This document shows positions 7,847 to 13,274 of a stretch of 13,274 nucleotides of DNA, in pieces. The position numbers and the translations under genes were made by a program. The DNA is taken from contig USQL01000062.1 in assembly GCA_900556935.1 (NCBI GenBank), forward strand, positions 1 to 13,274, written 5' to 3'. The DNA comes from an uncultured Eubacteriales bacterium (GTDB taxonomy: Bacteria; Bacillota; Clostridia; Oscillospirales; Oscillospiraceae). Within the stretch, counting starts at the first letter, position 1; each line of letters begins with the position of its first letter. A model generated the notes under the pieces. The model was not told where the DNA came from. It did not search any database and saw only the letters and a list, made by a program, of their open reading frames with translations.

Positions 7847-8704
7847 TTAAAACTCCGGAATAAATCCCTTATCCGCCGCTTCCTTCTCCTGGGTGAATCC
7901 CTCCAAGTCGTTCAGAAACATCCAGCTGAGGACCGCGTCGTATTCCTCGTCCGTGATCCGCCGGTCCAGAGGCGGCTGCTGGACCCCTACGGGGGTATAT
8001 TGCCGCATGAGACTTACCAGAACCTCCCCGGGCCGGAAGGTTTCACCGATCCAGTCCAGGACCTTCAAAGAGTTCTCTACCTGGCCGGGAAGGATCAGGT
8101 GGCGGATGATGGTGCCCCGGATCACTCTGTCCCCCTGCCAGAGGACGGGGCCGGTCTGCCGGACCATTTCCCGGATGGCGGCCTTGGCAACCTCCGGGTA
8201 GTCCCCTGCCCGGGATAGTTGGGCCGCCAGGATGGAAGAGGCATATTTCATGTCCGGCAGGTAGATATCCACCAGCCCTTCCAGCTCCTTCAGCGTCTCC
8301 ACCCGCTCATAGCCGCCGCAGTTATAAACCACCGGAACCGGAAGCTTTGGGCACAGGGCCGGAATCAGCGTGGGAAGAAACTGGGTAGGCGTCACGAGGT
8401 CGATGTTTTCCGCTCCTTGGCAGATGAGCGCTTCCATTGCCTGCCGCAGCTGGCCCGGATCCATAGGGGTTCCCACAGGGCCGGAGCTGATGGCCCCATT
8501 CTGGCAGTAGCGGCAACGCAGTGTGCAGCCGCCAAAGAAGACGGCTCCGCTGCCCCCCGCCCCTGCCAGGGCGGGCTCTTCCCATTTGTGGATCATGGTT
8601 TTGGCCACCAACGCGGTATCCGGGCAGCGGCATACCCCTTTTTGTCCCTGGGTCCGGTCCACGCCGCACATCCGGGGGCAGAGGGTGCAATTGCTGTAGT
8701 CCAT
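7847..8704 (-). CDS. Radical SAM protein, PflX/COG1313-like
   Basis: Radical SAM enzyme of unknown substrate, related to pyruvate-formate-lyase activating enzymes but of the COG1313 (PflX) type. The radical SAM cluster motif CxxxCxxC is present as 'CTLRCRYCQN' (Cys60, Cys64, Cys67 with the chosen start). An N-terminal cysteine group 'CTLCPRMCGVDR' and 'GVCRC' (Cys6, 9, 13, 25) is typical of this family and may bind a further metal or cluster. 'YNCGGYER', 'DIYLPDMKY' and 'RHLILPG' are also family features. I place the start at the ATG ending at 8704: AGGAG lies 7 bases upstream and the protein then begins at 'MDYSNCTLCPRMCG'; an 18-residue upstream extension has no support. Length 285 residues. 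It converges on the cobalamin operon and is divergent from rlmD, with its own promoter, so a role in cobalamin synthesis is not implied. Confidence 0.9.
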   Translation of the reverse strand: MDYSNCTLCPRMCGVDRTQGQKGVCRCPDTALVAKTMIHKWEEPALAGAGGSGAVFFGGCTLRCRYCQNGAISSGPVGTPMDPGQLRQAMEALICQGAENIDLVTPTQFLPTLIPALCPKLPVPVVYNCGGYERVETLKELEGLVDIYLPDMKYASSILAAQLSRAGDYPEVAKAAIREMVRQTGPVLWQGDRVIRGTIIRHLILPGQVENSLKVLDWIGETFRPGEVLVSLMRQYTPVGVQQPPLDRRITDEEYDAVLSWMFLNDLEGFTQEKEAADKGFIPEF

Positions 8705-8733
8705 AATATGACTCCTTTGCTTTTCTACCGGGT

Positions 8734-8762
8734 ATTCTAGCATTTTTTCGAAAAACACGCAA
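8734..8762 (-). promoter_or_regulatory. Predicted sigma-A promoter of the radical SAM gene
   Basis: On the - strand, TTGCGT (8757-8762) and TAGAAT (8734-8739) are separated by exactly 17 bases. A TGC precedes TAGAAT, giving an extended -10. It lies about 30 bases upstream of the start at 8704. The -35 is a weak match, the -10 matches 5 of 6. Prediction from sequence only. Confidence 0.6.
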
Positions 8763-8769
8763 GAGGCGC

Positions 8770-8798
8770 TTTACCCCGGTGCCGAATTATGTTATCAT
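8770..8798 (+). promoter_or_regulatory. Predicted sigma-A promoter of rlmD
   Basis: TTTACC (8770-8775) and TATCAT (8793-8798) have 17-base spacing, and TG at 8790-8791 gives an extended -10. The predicted start point leaves a short leader of about 30 bases before ATG 8836. The -35 boxes of this and the divergent promoter are only 7 bases apart, so the two units may interfere with each other. Confidence 0.6.
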
Positions 8799-8835
8799 AC
8801 AAAGAAAACGGAACCAAATGCGAAGGAGAAACCCA

Positions 8836-10500
8836 ATGCTGCTGAAAAATCAAGTTTACGAGGCGGAAATCACGGACTATACCACGGAAGGACAGGGAAT
8901 TGCCCACATTGAAGGGTGTGCTGTGTTCATCCCCAATGCCATCGCCGGGGAGAAGGTCCTGGTGCGTATCGAGAAAGCCCGGAAGACCTGGGCGGCGGGG
9001 AAAATCACCCAGATCCTGGAAAAATCCCCCCACCGGGTGAACCGGGAGTGCCCTGTGGCGAAGAAATGCGGCGGCTGTGACTTCTGGCATATGGACTACG
9101 AAGAGGAATGCCGACTGAAGGCCCAACGGGTCAAAGACTGCTTGAATCGCATCGGCGGAGAATCCATCGATGAGATGCCCATCCTGGCGGCCCCTACCTG
9201 CCTGGGCTACCGGAACAAGGCCCAGTATCCTGTAGCCAGCGAAAAAGGCCGGGCCTATGCCGGATTCTTCCAGGCGGGGACCCATCAGGTGGTGGAAAAT
9301 GACCGCTGCCGGATCCTGCCGGAGGAGACGGACCGGGTCAAGGATATTGTTATGAGTTATGTAAACAAATATCAGGTTCCCGTATACGATGAGCTGACGG
9401 GACGAGGCCTCCTGCGGCATATCTATGTCCGCCGGGGGGCGGTGTCCGGCCAGATCCTGGTCTGCCTGGTGGTCAATGGCGACGGCCTGCCCAAAATCTC
9501 CACCCTGATCGACAGCCTGAAAGCGGTGCCGGGTTTTGCCACCCTGGTCCTCAGCGTCAATACCAAGAAGGGGAACGCCGTCCTGGGGGACAAATTCCTC
9601 ACCCTCTATGGCCCTGGGTATATAGAAGATACCCTCTGCGGCCTGTCCTTCCGCCTGTCCCCCCGGTCCTTCTACCAGGTGAACCATCACCAGGCCCAGC
9701 GGCTCTACGAGTCTGCCATCTCTTTGGCAGAAATCGGCAAAGAGGACCTGGTGCTGGACCTCTACTGCGGCGTGGGCACCATCACCCTGGCTATGGCTAC
9801 TGCCGCCGGAAAGGTCCTGGGCGTGGAGGTCATCCCCCAGGCCGTGGAGGACGCAAAGGACAACGCGGCCCGGAACCACATCGAGAACGCCGAATTCTTC
9901 TGCGCCGATGCCGGCACTGCCGCCCTGAAACTGGAAGCGGAGGGCATCCACCCGGATATCATTACCGTAGACCCGCCCAGAAAGGGCCTGAGCCTGGATG
10001 CCATTGAGGCCATTGCCAAGATGTCCCCCAAGCGTCTGGTCTATATCTCCTGCGACCCGGCAACCCTAGCGCGGGACGTGGCCTTGCTGAAAGAGCGGGG
10101 CTTTGAAGTAAAGAAGGCCCTGTGCGCGGATCTGTTCCCGAGGTGCAGCCATGTGGAGACGGTAGTTCTTTTGTCCCACAAAAAAGCCGACAGTTATATC
10201 CACATTGATGTGGAGTTTGGAGAGGGCGAGGGCAAGATTCCGGTAGATAGTATTGCTAAAAGAGCCGAAGCGTACAAGCCCAAAGAAAAAGTGACCTACA
10301 AAATGATTAAGGAGTACATAGAAGCGAAATACGGCTTCAAGGTACATACCGCATATATCGCAGAGGTAAAGCGAAATTTGGGATTGCCGATGTATGATGC
10401 TCCTAATGCGGTAGAAGAATTGAAACAGCCGAGGAAACATCCGACACCAGAAAAGGTAGAAGCAATCAAAGATGCACTTCGTTATTTTGCAGTGATATAA
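8836..10500 (+). CDS. rlmD: 23S rRNA (uracil-5-)-methyltransferase RlmD with element-supplied C-terminal tail
   Basis: SAM-dependent enzyme of the RumA/TrmA family that makes 5-methyluridine in 23S rRNA. From the start chosen (AGGAG 7 bases before ATG 8836; upstream in-frame codons lie over the promoter) the protein has 554 residues. Residues 1-60 form a TRAM RNA-binding domain. Cys72, Cys78, Cys81 and Cys158 have the spacing of the RlmD [4Fe-4S] ligands. The Rossmann methyltransferase domain shows 'LDLYCGVGTIT' (Asp308), 'VDPPRKGL' (Asp379), nucleophile Cys406 in 'YISCDPATLARD', and the terminal 'HVETVVLLS' at 439-447, where RumA proteins normally end. A further ~107 residues follow, rich in Lys and Glu, with AT-richer codons. 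They contain 'KRAEAYKPKEKVTYKMIKEY' and 'LGLPMYDAPNAVEELKQ'. I read this tail as the 3' end delivered by an integrated element. RlmCD, which modifies two positions in Gram-positives, is a possible alternative specificity. Confidence 0.93.
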   Translation: MLLKNQVYEAEITDYTTEGQGIAHIEGCAVFIPNAIAGEKVLVRIEKARKTWAAGKITQILEKSPHRVNRECPVAKKCGGCDFWHMDYEEECRLKAQRVKDCLNRIGGESIDEMPILAAPTCLGYRNKAQYPVASEKGRAYAGFFQAGTHQVVENDRCRILPEETDRVKDIVMSYVNKYQVPVYDELTGRGLLRHIYVRRGAVSGQILVCLVVNGDGLPKISTLIDSLKAVPGFATLVLSVNTKKGNAVLGDKFLTLYGPGYIEDTLCGLSFRLSPRSFYQVNHHQAQRLYESAISLAEIGKEDLVLDLYCGVGTITLAMATAAGKVLGVEVIPQAVEDAKDNAARNHIENAEFFCADAGTAALKLEAEGIHPDIITVDPPRKGLSLDAIEAIAKMSPKRLVYISCDPATLARDVALLKERGFEVKKALCADLFPRCSHVETVVLLSHKKADSYIHIDVEFGEGEGKIPVDSIAKRAEAYKPKEKVTYKMIKEYIEAKYGFKVHTAYIAEVKRNLGLPMYDAPNAVEELKQPRKHPTPEKVEAIKDALRYFAVI

Positions 10501-10531
10501 AACTTTACTTACAATCGAATATTTCTTACAT

Positions 10532-10568
10532 AGCCGTTTATTCATTTATTTGAGTAAGCGGCTTTTTT
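10532..10568 (+). terminator. Rho-independent terminator after rlmD
   Basis: A long imperfect stem starts with AGCCG (10532-10536), closes with CGGCT (10559-10563), and is extended inwards by A-T and G-U pairs. It is followed by a run of T to 10568. It lies about 30 bases past the rlmD stop. Confidence 0.8.
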
Positions 10569-10569
10569 C

Positions 10570-10600
10570 ATCCCTATTTTTCGGAATAGGGATATTTTTT
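10570..10600 (+). terminator. Second terminator or attenuator in the parA leader
   Basis: A perfect 9-bp stem, ATCCCTATT (10570-10578) with AATAGGGAT (10585-10593), has a 6-base loop and is followed by ATTTTTT (10594-10600). It sits only about 6 bases before the parA ribosome site (AAGGAGGAGG, 10605-10614). It could insulate parA from rlmD transcription or attenuate parA expression. The whole gap 10501-10619 holds these two hairpins and no clear promoter. Confidence 0.7.
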
Positions 10601-10619
10601 GTAGAAGGAGGAGGTTTAT

Positions 10620-11495
10620 TTGAACACGCAAATCATCGCCATCGCCAACCAGAAAGGCGGCGTTGGCAAAACAACAACCTGTGCGAACTTGGGAATAGGT
10701 CTGGCACAGGCCGGAAAGAAAGTGCTTCTGATCGACGGGGACCCGCAAGGAAGCCTGACAATCAGCTTGGGAAATCCGCAACCAGACAAGCTGCCATTTA
10801 CACTGTCGGATGCAATGGGCAAAATTCTGATGGATCAGCCTATACGCCCCGGAGAAGGTATTCTGCATCATGCAGAAGGCGTTGACCTGATGCCTGCGGA
10901 TATTCAGCTTTCCGGTATGGAGGTTTCTTTGGTAAACGCCATGAGCCGTGAAACGATTTTACGGCAATATCTGGACACACTGAAGGGACAATATTCCCAT
11001 ATCCTGATTGACTGTCAGCCCTCGTTGGGGATGCTTACGGTCAATGCGCTGGCGGCTGCGAACAGGATCATAATTCCCGTTCAGGCAGAGTATCTGCCCG
11101 CCAAAGGGCTGGAACAGCTTCTATCTACGGTCAGTAAGGTGAAACGGCAGATCAATCCAAAGCTCCAGATTGACGGTATCCTGCTGACGATGGTGGATAA
11201 CCGCACCAACTTTGCCAAAGAGATTGCTGCTTTGCTGCGGGACACCTATGGAAGTAAAATCAAAGTCTTTGGAACGGAAATCCCCCATTCTGTCCGGGCA
11301 AAGGAAATTAGCGCAGAGGGAAAAAGTATTTTCGCCCATGACCCTGGCGGCAAGGTGGCAGAGGGGTATCGAAATCTGACGAAGCCTGCAAATAAAAAGT
11401 CAAGCCCTCAAGCGGACTTGACAAAAGAAAATATCGCAGGCAGCAGGCAGAGAAAAGCACAACACCAAAAGGCCGCCGCGAATGCGCCGACCTGA
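10620..11495 (+). CDS. parA: ParA/Soj-family partition ATPase of the integrated element
   Basis: Deviant-Walker ATPase that, with ParB, segregates or maintains the element in its circular form, acting on the nucleoid. The 291-residue protein has the Walker A motif 'KGGVGKTT' at 12-19, Walker A' 'LLIDGDPQG' with Asp39, and Walker B 'ILIDCQPSLG' with Asp131. 'EYLPAKGLEQLL' and 'SAEGKSIFAHDPGGKVAEGY' match element-borne ParA proteins. It lacks the N-terminal helix-turn-helix extension of larger plasmid ParA proteins. Translation starts at TTG 10620, behind an unusually strong site (AAGGAGGAGG). The last ~40 residues (from about 252) are basic and low in complexity; they encode a DNA hairpin (11399-11422) and are the least conserved-looking part. 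The stop is about 15 bases before the predicted edge of the IS110 copy, so the frame appears complete, though a tail altered by insertion cannot be fully excluded. Confidence 0.93.
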   Translation: MNTQIIAIANQKGGVGKTTTCANLGIGLAQAGKKVLLIDGDPQGSLTISLGNPQPDKLPFTLSDAMGKILMDQPIRPGEGILHHAEGVDLMPADIQLSGMEVSLVNAMSRETILRQYLDTLKGQYSHILIDCQPSLGMLTVNALAAANRIIIPVQAEYLPAKGLEQLLSTVSKVKRQINPKLQIDGILLTMVDNRTNFAKEIAALLRDTYGSKIKVFGTEIPHSVRAKEISAEGKSIFAHDPGGKVAEGYRNLTKPANKKSSPQADLTKENIAGSRQRKAQHQKAAANAPT

Positions 11496-11514
11496 AGATC
11501 CAGATTACAGTTGG

Positions 11515-12765
11515 TTATTTCGTGTGATGCAGGCCTGTGGAATCCATATCTACAGGCGGCAGATCCTCTAGCGAAGAGAAGTATGCCATCACCTTGCCGT
11601 AATAACGGCGCAGAAATTTATTGCCCGCAGCTGTCATGTAAACATAGTACGGCTTGCCCTCGGCGCGCTTCTTGTCCATGAACTGGAAAACCGGTTCGTC
11701 TGCCGGAGCACGCTGCAGATGTACTTTTATAATGTTGAACAGCGTTCTGCGCAGATATGGAGAGCCACGCTTGGTGGTTCTATTGCTGCGAGAGCAGTAA
11801 TCGCCCGATTCGCTCGGTGCAGGGTCAATGCCTGCAAAGGCAACCAGCGACTGTTTGCGCTCAAAGCGGCGCACATCACCGATCTCCGCCATGAGCTGCG
11901 GTCCAAGAGATTCACCAACACCGTACATTTCCATGACGACAGAATATTCCGGAAGTTGAGATGCCAACTTGTTCATCTCGCTGCGATACGTTTCAGCACT
12001 GCGAGAGATTGCTGTGAGCTGATTTGCAGCTTCTTGAACGAGCGTTTTCGTGACAGATGTTTTCTGCACCAGCACAACGGCGGACTTTGCCAGAGCGTAT
12101 ACCTCGGCAGCTTTCTCCGTGCTGAACTGATAACGGTTTCGCTTGCACCACTTGCGGTAACGCTCGGTAAAAGCGTTCAAACTGCCGCTGCAAACGCAAT
12201 CAGTATGCCAGAAATCATGTGTAAAATCCACCCACTTCTGGGTGCCGTCACTGCGTACAGGACTGTCAAACAGCTTGCGGATACCGGGAAAAGACTGTTC
12301 CTGGAGTGCGATAAGGTTGTTTGCGGTAGCGGTTTTCTGCTTGATTGCCAGCTGAAACTGACGGTTCATAGTTTTCAAATCGTATCGAATCGTATCCATA
12401 GGAGTATAATCACGCAATTCGCTCCAATTGTCAAGAGCATATTTGGCGATCTTCATCGCATCTGCCTTGTCTGTCTTGACCTTGCGGAGAGAGTTGTTGC
12501 CGTACTCCTTGATGAGCAAAGGATTGACCGCTGAAACGTAAATCCCGGCCTCGTGGAGAACCTTGGCGATGCCCTCGTAGTAACGTCCGGTGTGCTCCAT
12601 GACTACTCGTGTTTCGCCCGCAATGGATTTGAGCTGTTTTGCCAGAGCAGCCAGCTCCTCGGCGCTGTGGCGCACATCGAATGGCAGTTTTACCACCTCG
12701 CCAAAAGGACGAAGTACGGCCACGGTACTCTTGCTGCTGGAAACGTCAATGCCTGCTGCGTTCAT
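11515..12765 (-). CDS. IS110-family RNA-guided transposase (DEDD recombinase)
   Basis: Recombinase of 416 residues. The N-terminal RuvC-like DEDD domain contains Asp7 ('AGIDVSSSKS'), Glu57 ('VVMEHTGRYYEG'), and Asp99/Asp102 ('KTDKADAMKIAKYA'), with spacing like that reported for IS621. A central helical region follows. The C-terminal Transposase_20 domain has 'MYGVGESLGPQLMAEIGDV', 'LVAFAGIDPAPSESG' and 'SNRTTKRGSPYLRR'; Ser318 or Ser320 in this part is the likely catalytic serine. I start at the ATG ending at 12765 because AGGAG (12774-12778) is 8 bases away; an ATG ending at 12771 is too close to the site, and a further in-frame ATG at 12792 lies upstream of it. No frameshift or lost key residue is seen, so the enzyme could be active. 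It is expressed opposite to parA and parB. A bridge RNA from its upstream region probably guides it. Confidence 0.95.
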   Translation of the reverse strand: MNAAGIDVSSSKSTVAVLRPFGEVVKLPFDVRHSAEELAALAKQLKSIAGETRVVMEHTGRYYEGIAKVLHEAGIYVSAVNPLLIKEYGNNSLRKVKTDKADAMKIAKYALDNWSELRDYTPMDTIRYDLKTMNRQFQLAIKQKTATANNLIALQEQSFPGIRKLFDSPVRSDGTQKWVDFTHDFWHTDCVCSGSLNAFTERYRKWCKRNRYQFSTEKAAEVYALAKSAVVLVQKTSVTKTLVQEAANQLTAISRSAETYRSEMNKLASQLPEYSVVMEMYGVGESLGPQLMAEIGDVRRFERKQSLVAFAGIDPAPSESGDYCSRSNRTTKRGSPYLRRTLFNIIKVHLQRAPADEPVFQFMDKKRAEGKPYYVYMTAAGNKFLRRYYGKVMAYFSSLEDLPPVDMDSTGLHHTK

Positions 12766-12788
12766 GTTCATCACTCCTGAAAAAATTT

Positions 12789-12818
12789 GCAATGGACAGA
12801 GCCATCTTTACCCATTGC
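12789..12818 (-). other. 7-bp hairpin just upstream of the transposase ribosome site
   Basis: GCAATGG (12789-12795) pairs perfectly with CCATTGC (12812-12818) around a 16-base loop. It ends 10 bases before the AGGAG of the transposase gene. It could be the 3' terminal stem (donor loop) of the bridge RNA or a control hairpin for transposase translation. Confidence 0.6.
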
Positions 12819-12878
12819 CGATTCTATCTGTTTGGTGACACGAACACGCGGTTCTACCTGCACAAATCGAATGCTGCG

Positions 12879-12887
12879 AACAGGAGG
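12879..12887 (-). other. Possible left target guide of the bridge RNA
   Basis: The + strand word AACAGGAGG occurs here and again at 13025-13033, at the parB-side edge of the element. Read on the transposase-sense strand, the RNA would carry CCUCCUGUU, identical to the top-strand left flank up to and past a CT dinucleotide. That is the relation described for left target guides of IS110 bridge RNAs. The word includes AGGAGG, a common ribosome-site sequence, so chance is not excluded, and I found no convincing partner guide for the parA side. Confidence 0.4.
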
Positions 12888-13042
12888 ATGGCTGACTGAC
12901 TTCGCAACGGGCACGAAGCCCTTGGAGGCTAGGGTCAGACCATTACCTTCCTATTCTAACAGCTTAAGCAACGAGATGTCTCGGCTCGTAGCTGGCTGCC
13001 ACTTTTCCGAGGCAAATATATTGTAACAGGAGGTGTTGAAAC

Positions 13043-13274
13043 TTGAAAAGCAGCGCGAAAAAAGTAGAGCTGGCATCGGTAGATGATCTGTTTTCTACGG
13101 AGGAGAGCCGTGCCGATGCTCAGAGAGAAAAAGTAGTAGAAATCCCGCTGTCGGAACTGCACCCGTTCAAAGGGCATCCATTCAAAGTCAAGGATGACGA
13201 AGCCATGATGGAGACCGCAGACAGTATCAAGCAGTATGGCGTTCTGGTTCCGGCGATTGCTCGACCGGACCCGG
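13043..13274 (+). CDS. parB: ParB/Spo0J-like partition protein, 3' end outside the window
   Basis: DNA-binding partner of ParA. Only the first 77 residues are visible. After a charged start ('MKSSAKKVELASVDDLF') comes the ParB/sulfiredoxin-type N-terminal domain: 'VEIPLSELHPFKGHPFKV', then 'SIKQYGVLVPAIARP', the usual strand-helix arrangement of ICE ParB proteins; the nucleotide-binding GERR motif would follow beyond the window. The start is TTG 13043, 9 bases after AGGAGG (13028-13033). It has the same strong-site/TTG pattern as parA. Normally parB follows parA directly; here about 1.5 kb of IS110 lies between them, so it is now far from the parA promoter. Reading frame and ribosome site look undamaged. 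Confidence 0.9.
   Translation, partial: MKSSAKKVELASVDDLFSTEESRADAQREKVVEIPLSELHPFKGHPFKVKDDEAMMETADSIKQYGVLVPAIARPDP

Larger units (their letters stand above)
12779..13025 (-). ncRNA. Candidate bridge RNA in the non-coding left end of the IS110 element
   Basis: About 250 bases upstream of the transposase contain no gene on either strand but do contain structure. Seen hairpins are: a perfect 7-bp stem GCAATGG/CCATTGC (12789-12795 with 12812-12818); CTTCG/CGAAG (12900-12904 with 12914-12918), or alternatively GGGC/GCCC in the same place; CTGAC/GTCAG (12896-12900 with 12934-12938) around it; and a CGAG/CTCG stem (12972-12983). IS110 elements encode a bridge RNA in this position, with loops that pair with target and donor DNA. 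The 9-base word at 12879-12887 matches the flank (see next entry). RNA ends are not determinable by eye; TACAAT and TATATT words near 13015-13025 on the - strand could serve as a -10. Without covariance support this is a position-based call. Confidence 0.6.
11511..13029 (-). mobile_element. IS110-family insertion sequence (ends approximate)
   Basis: A complete IS110-type element of about 1.5 kb lies between parA and parB, oriented against them. It has an intact transposase, a very short non-coding right end (by 11511) and a long non-coding left end (12766 to about 13029). This arrangement is that of the IS110 subgroup; the IS1111 subgroup has its RNA downstream. No terminal inverted repeats are evident, as usual for the family. 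I set the ends by the shared word ACAG at 11507-11510 and 13026-13029. One copy plus the flanks would restore a parA-parB spacer of about 28 bases with an intact AGGAGG. A shorter alternative uses AA at 11495-11496 and 13025-13026. Presence of the element is firm; ends are good to about 15 bases. Confidence 0.8.
10160..13274 (+). mobile_element. Left end of a putative integrative conjugative element inserted in rlmD (partial)
   Basis: The coding sequence of rlmD changes in character just after the conserved 'HVETVVLLS' codons (10150-10176): GC-rich codons give way to AT-richer ones, and the protein continues with a tail foreign to the methyltransferase fold. Directly behind come terminators, a ParA ATPase and a ParB-type protein of the kinds carried by Tn1549-like and related clostridial conjugative elements. 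The rumA/rlmD 3' end is a known integration hotspot for streptococcal and clostridial ICEs. The exact attL is not resolved; I place it between about 10150 and 10190. No integrase, relaxase or type IV secretion gene is visible because the window ends in parB, so an integrative mobilisable element or genomic island cannot be excluded. Confidence 0.65.

Noticed and set aside
10151..10215. Direct repeat ATGTGGAG at 10151-10158 and 10208-10215, with an inverted repeat at 10199-10214, as integrase arm sites
   Set aside because: Eight bases in coding sequence 57 bases apart is weak; without attR or an integrase it cannot be told from chance.
10160..10500. rlmD tail as a frameshifted fusion with a separate downstream gene
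   Set aside because: The frame is continuous, no stop or slippery site is seen at the junction, and the tail has no start codon with a ribosome site of its own.
10501..10619. A riboswitch or RNA gene before parA
   Set aside because: The gap is fully explained by two terminator-type hairpins and the ribosome site; no cobalamin-box or other riboswitch core is visible.
11478..12875. Word CGAATGC shared by the parA end and the IS non-coding end as a second target guide
   Set aside because: Only seven bases, and its sense and position do not fit a right target guide, which should be complementary to the strand in question.
12793..13026. Small open frames on the + strand in the IS non-coding end as genes
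   Set aside because: No ribosome sites or family resemblance, and frames overlap one another across the structured RNA region.

Overview
The window is bacterial DNA of a Bacillota type, most likely a gut Clostridia member of the Oscillospiraceae kind. This is inferred from strong AGGAGG-type ribosome sites, TTG starts, GC-rich but clostridial protein sequences, anaerobic cobalamin genes, and an integrative element of a kind common in gut Firmicutes. No marker gene fixes the genus.

Positions 1-7679 are the distal part of an anaerobic (cobalt-early) cobalamin operon, all on the + strand and almost without gaps: cbiF (5' end outside the window), cbiG, cbiH, a three-domain cbiJ-cbiE-cbiT fusion, cbiB, cobD (threonine-phosphate decarboxylase type) and cbiP. 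Most genes overlap by 4-11 bases or lie within 5 bases of each other, so translation is probably coupled. The encoded steps run from cobalt-precorrin-4 through ring contraction work-up to cobyric acid, and then attach the aminopropanol arm. Early genes (cbiL, cbiC, cbiD, cbiA, chelatase) and any cobalamin riboswitch would lie upstream, outside the window.

Positions 7680-8835 hold a palindromic double-hairpin repeat after the operon, a convergent radical SAM gene of the PflX/COG1313 type on the - strand, and a compact divergent promoter region. The + side of that region drives rlmD, a 23S rRNA uracil-5 methyltransferase.

From about 10160 the character changes. The last ~107 codons of rlmD are more AT-rich and encode a tail that is not part of the methyltransferase fold. 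They are followed by two hairpin terminators and a plasmid/ICE-type parA-parB pair. I read this as the left end of an integrative conjugative element inserted in the 3' end of rlmD, which supplies a replacement C-terminus. parB runs off the window.

Between parA and parB sits an IS110-family insertion sequence on the - strand. It has an intact DEDD transposase and a ~260-base structured non-coding end upstream of it, where IS110 elements encode their bridge RNA. That non-coding end contains a 9-base word that also occurs at the parB-side junction of the insertion, in the orientation expected of a left target guide. This is the most interesting observation here. It suggests that this IS110 copy was guided to the parA-parB junction, leaving both reading frames and the parB ribosome site intact.
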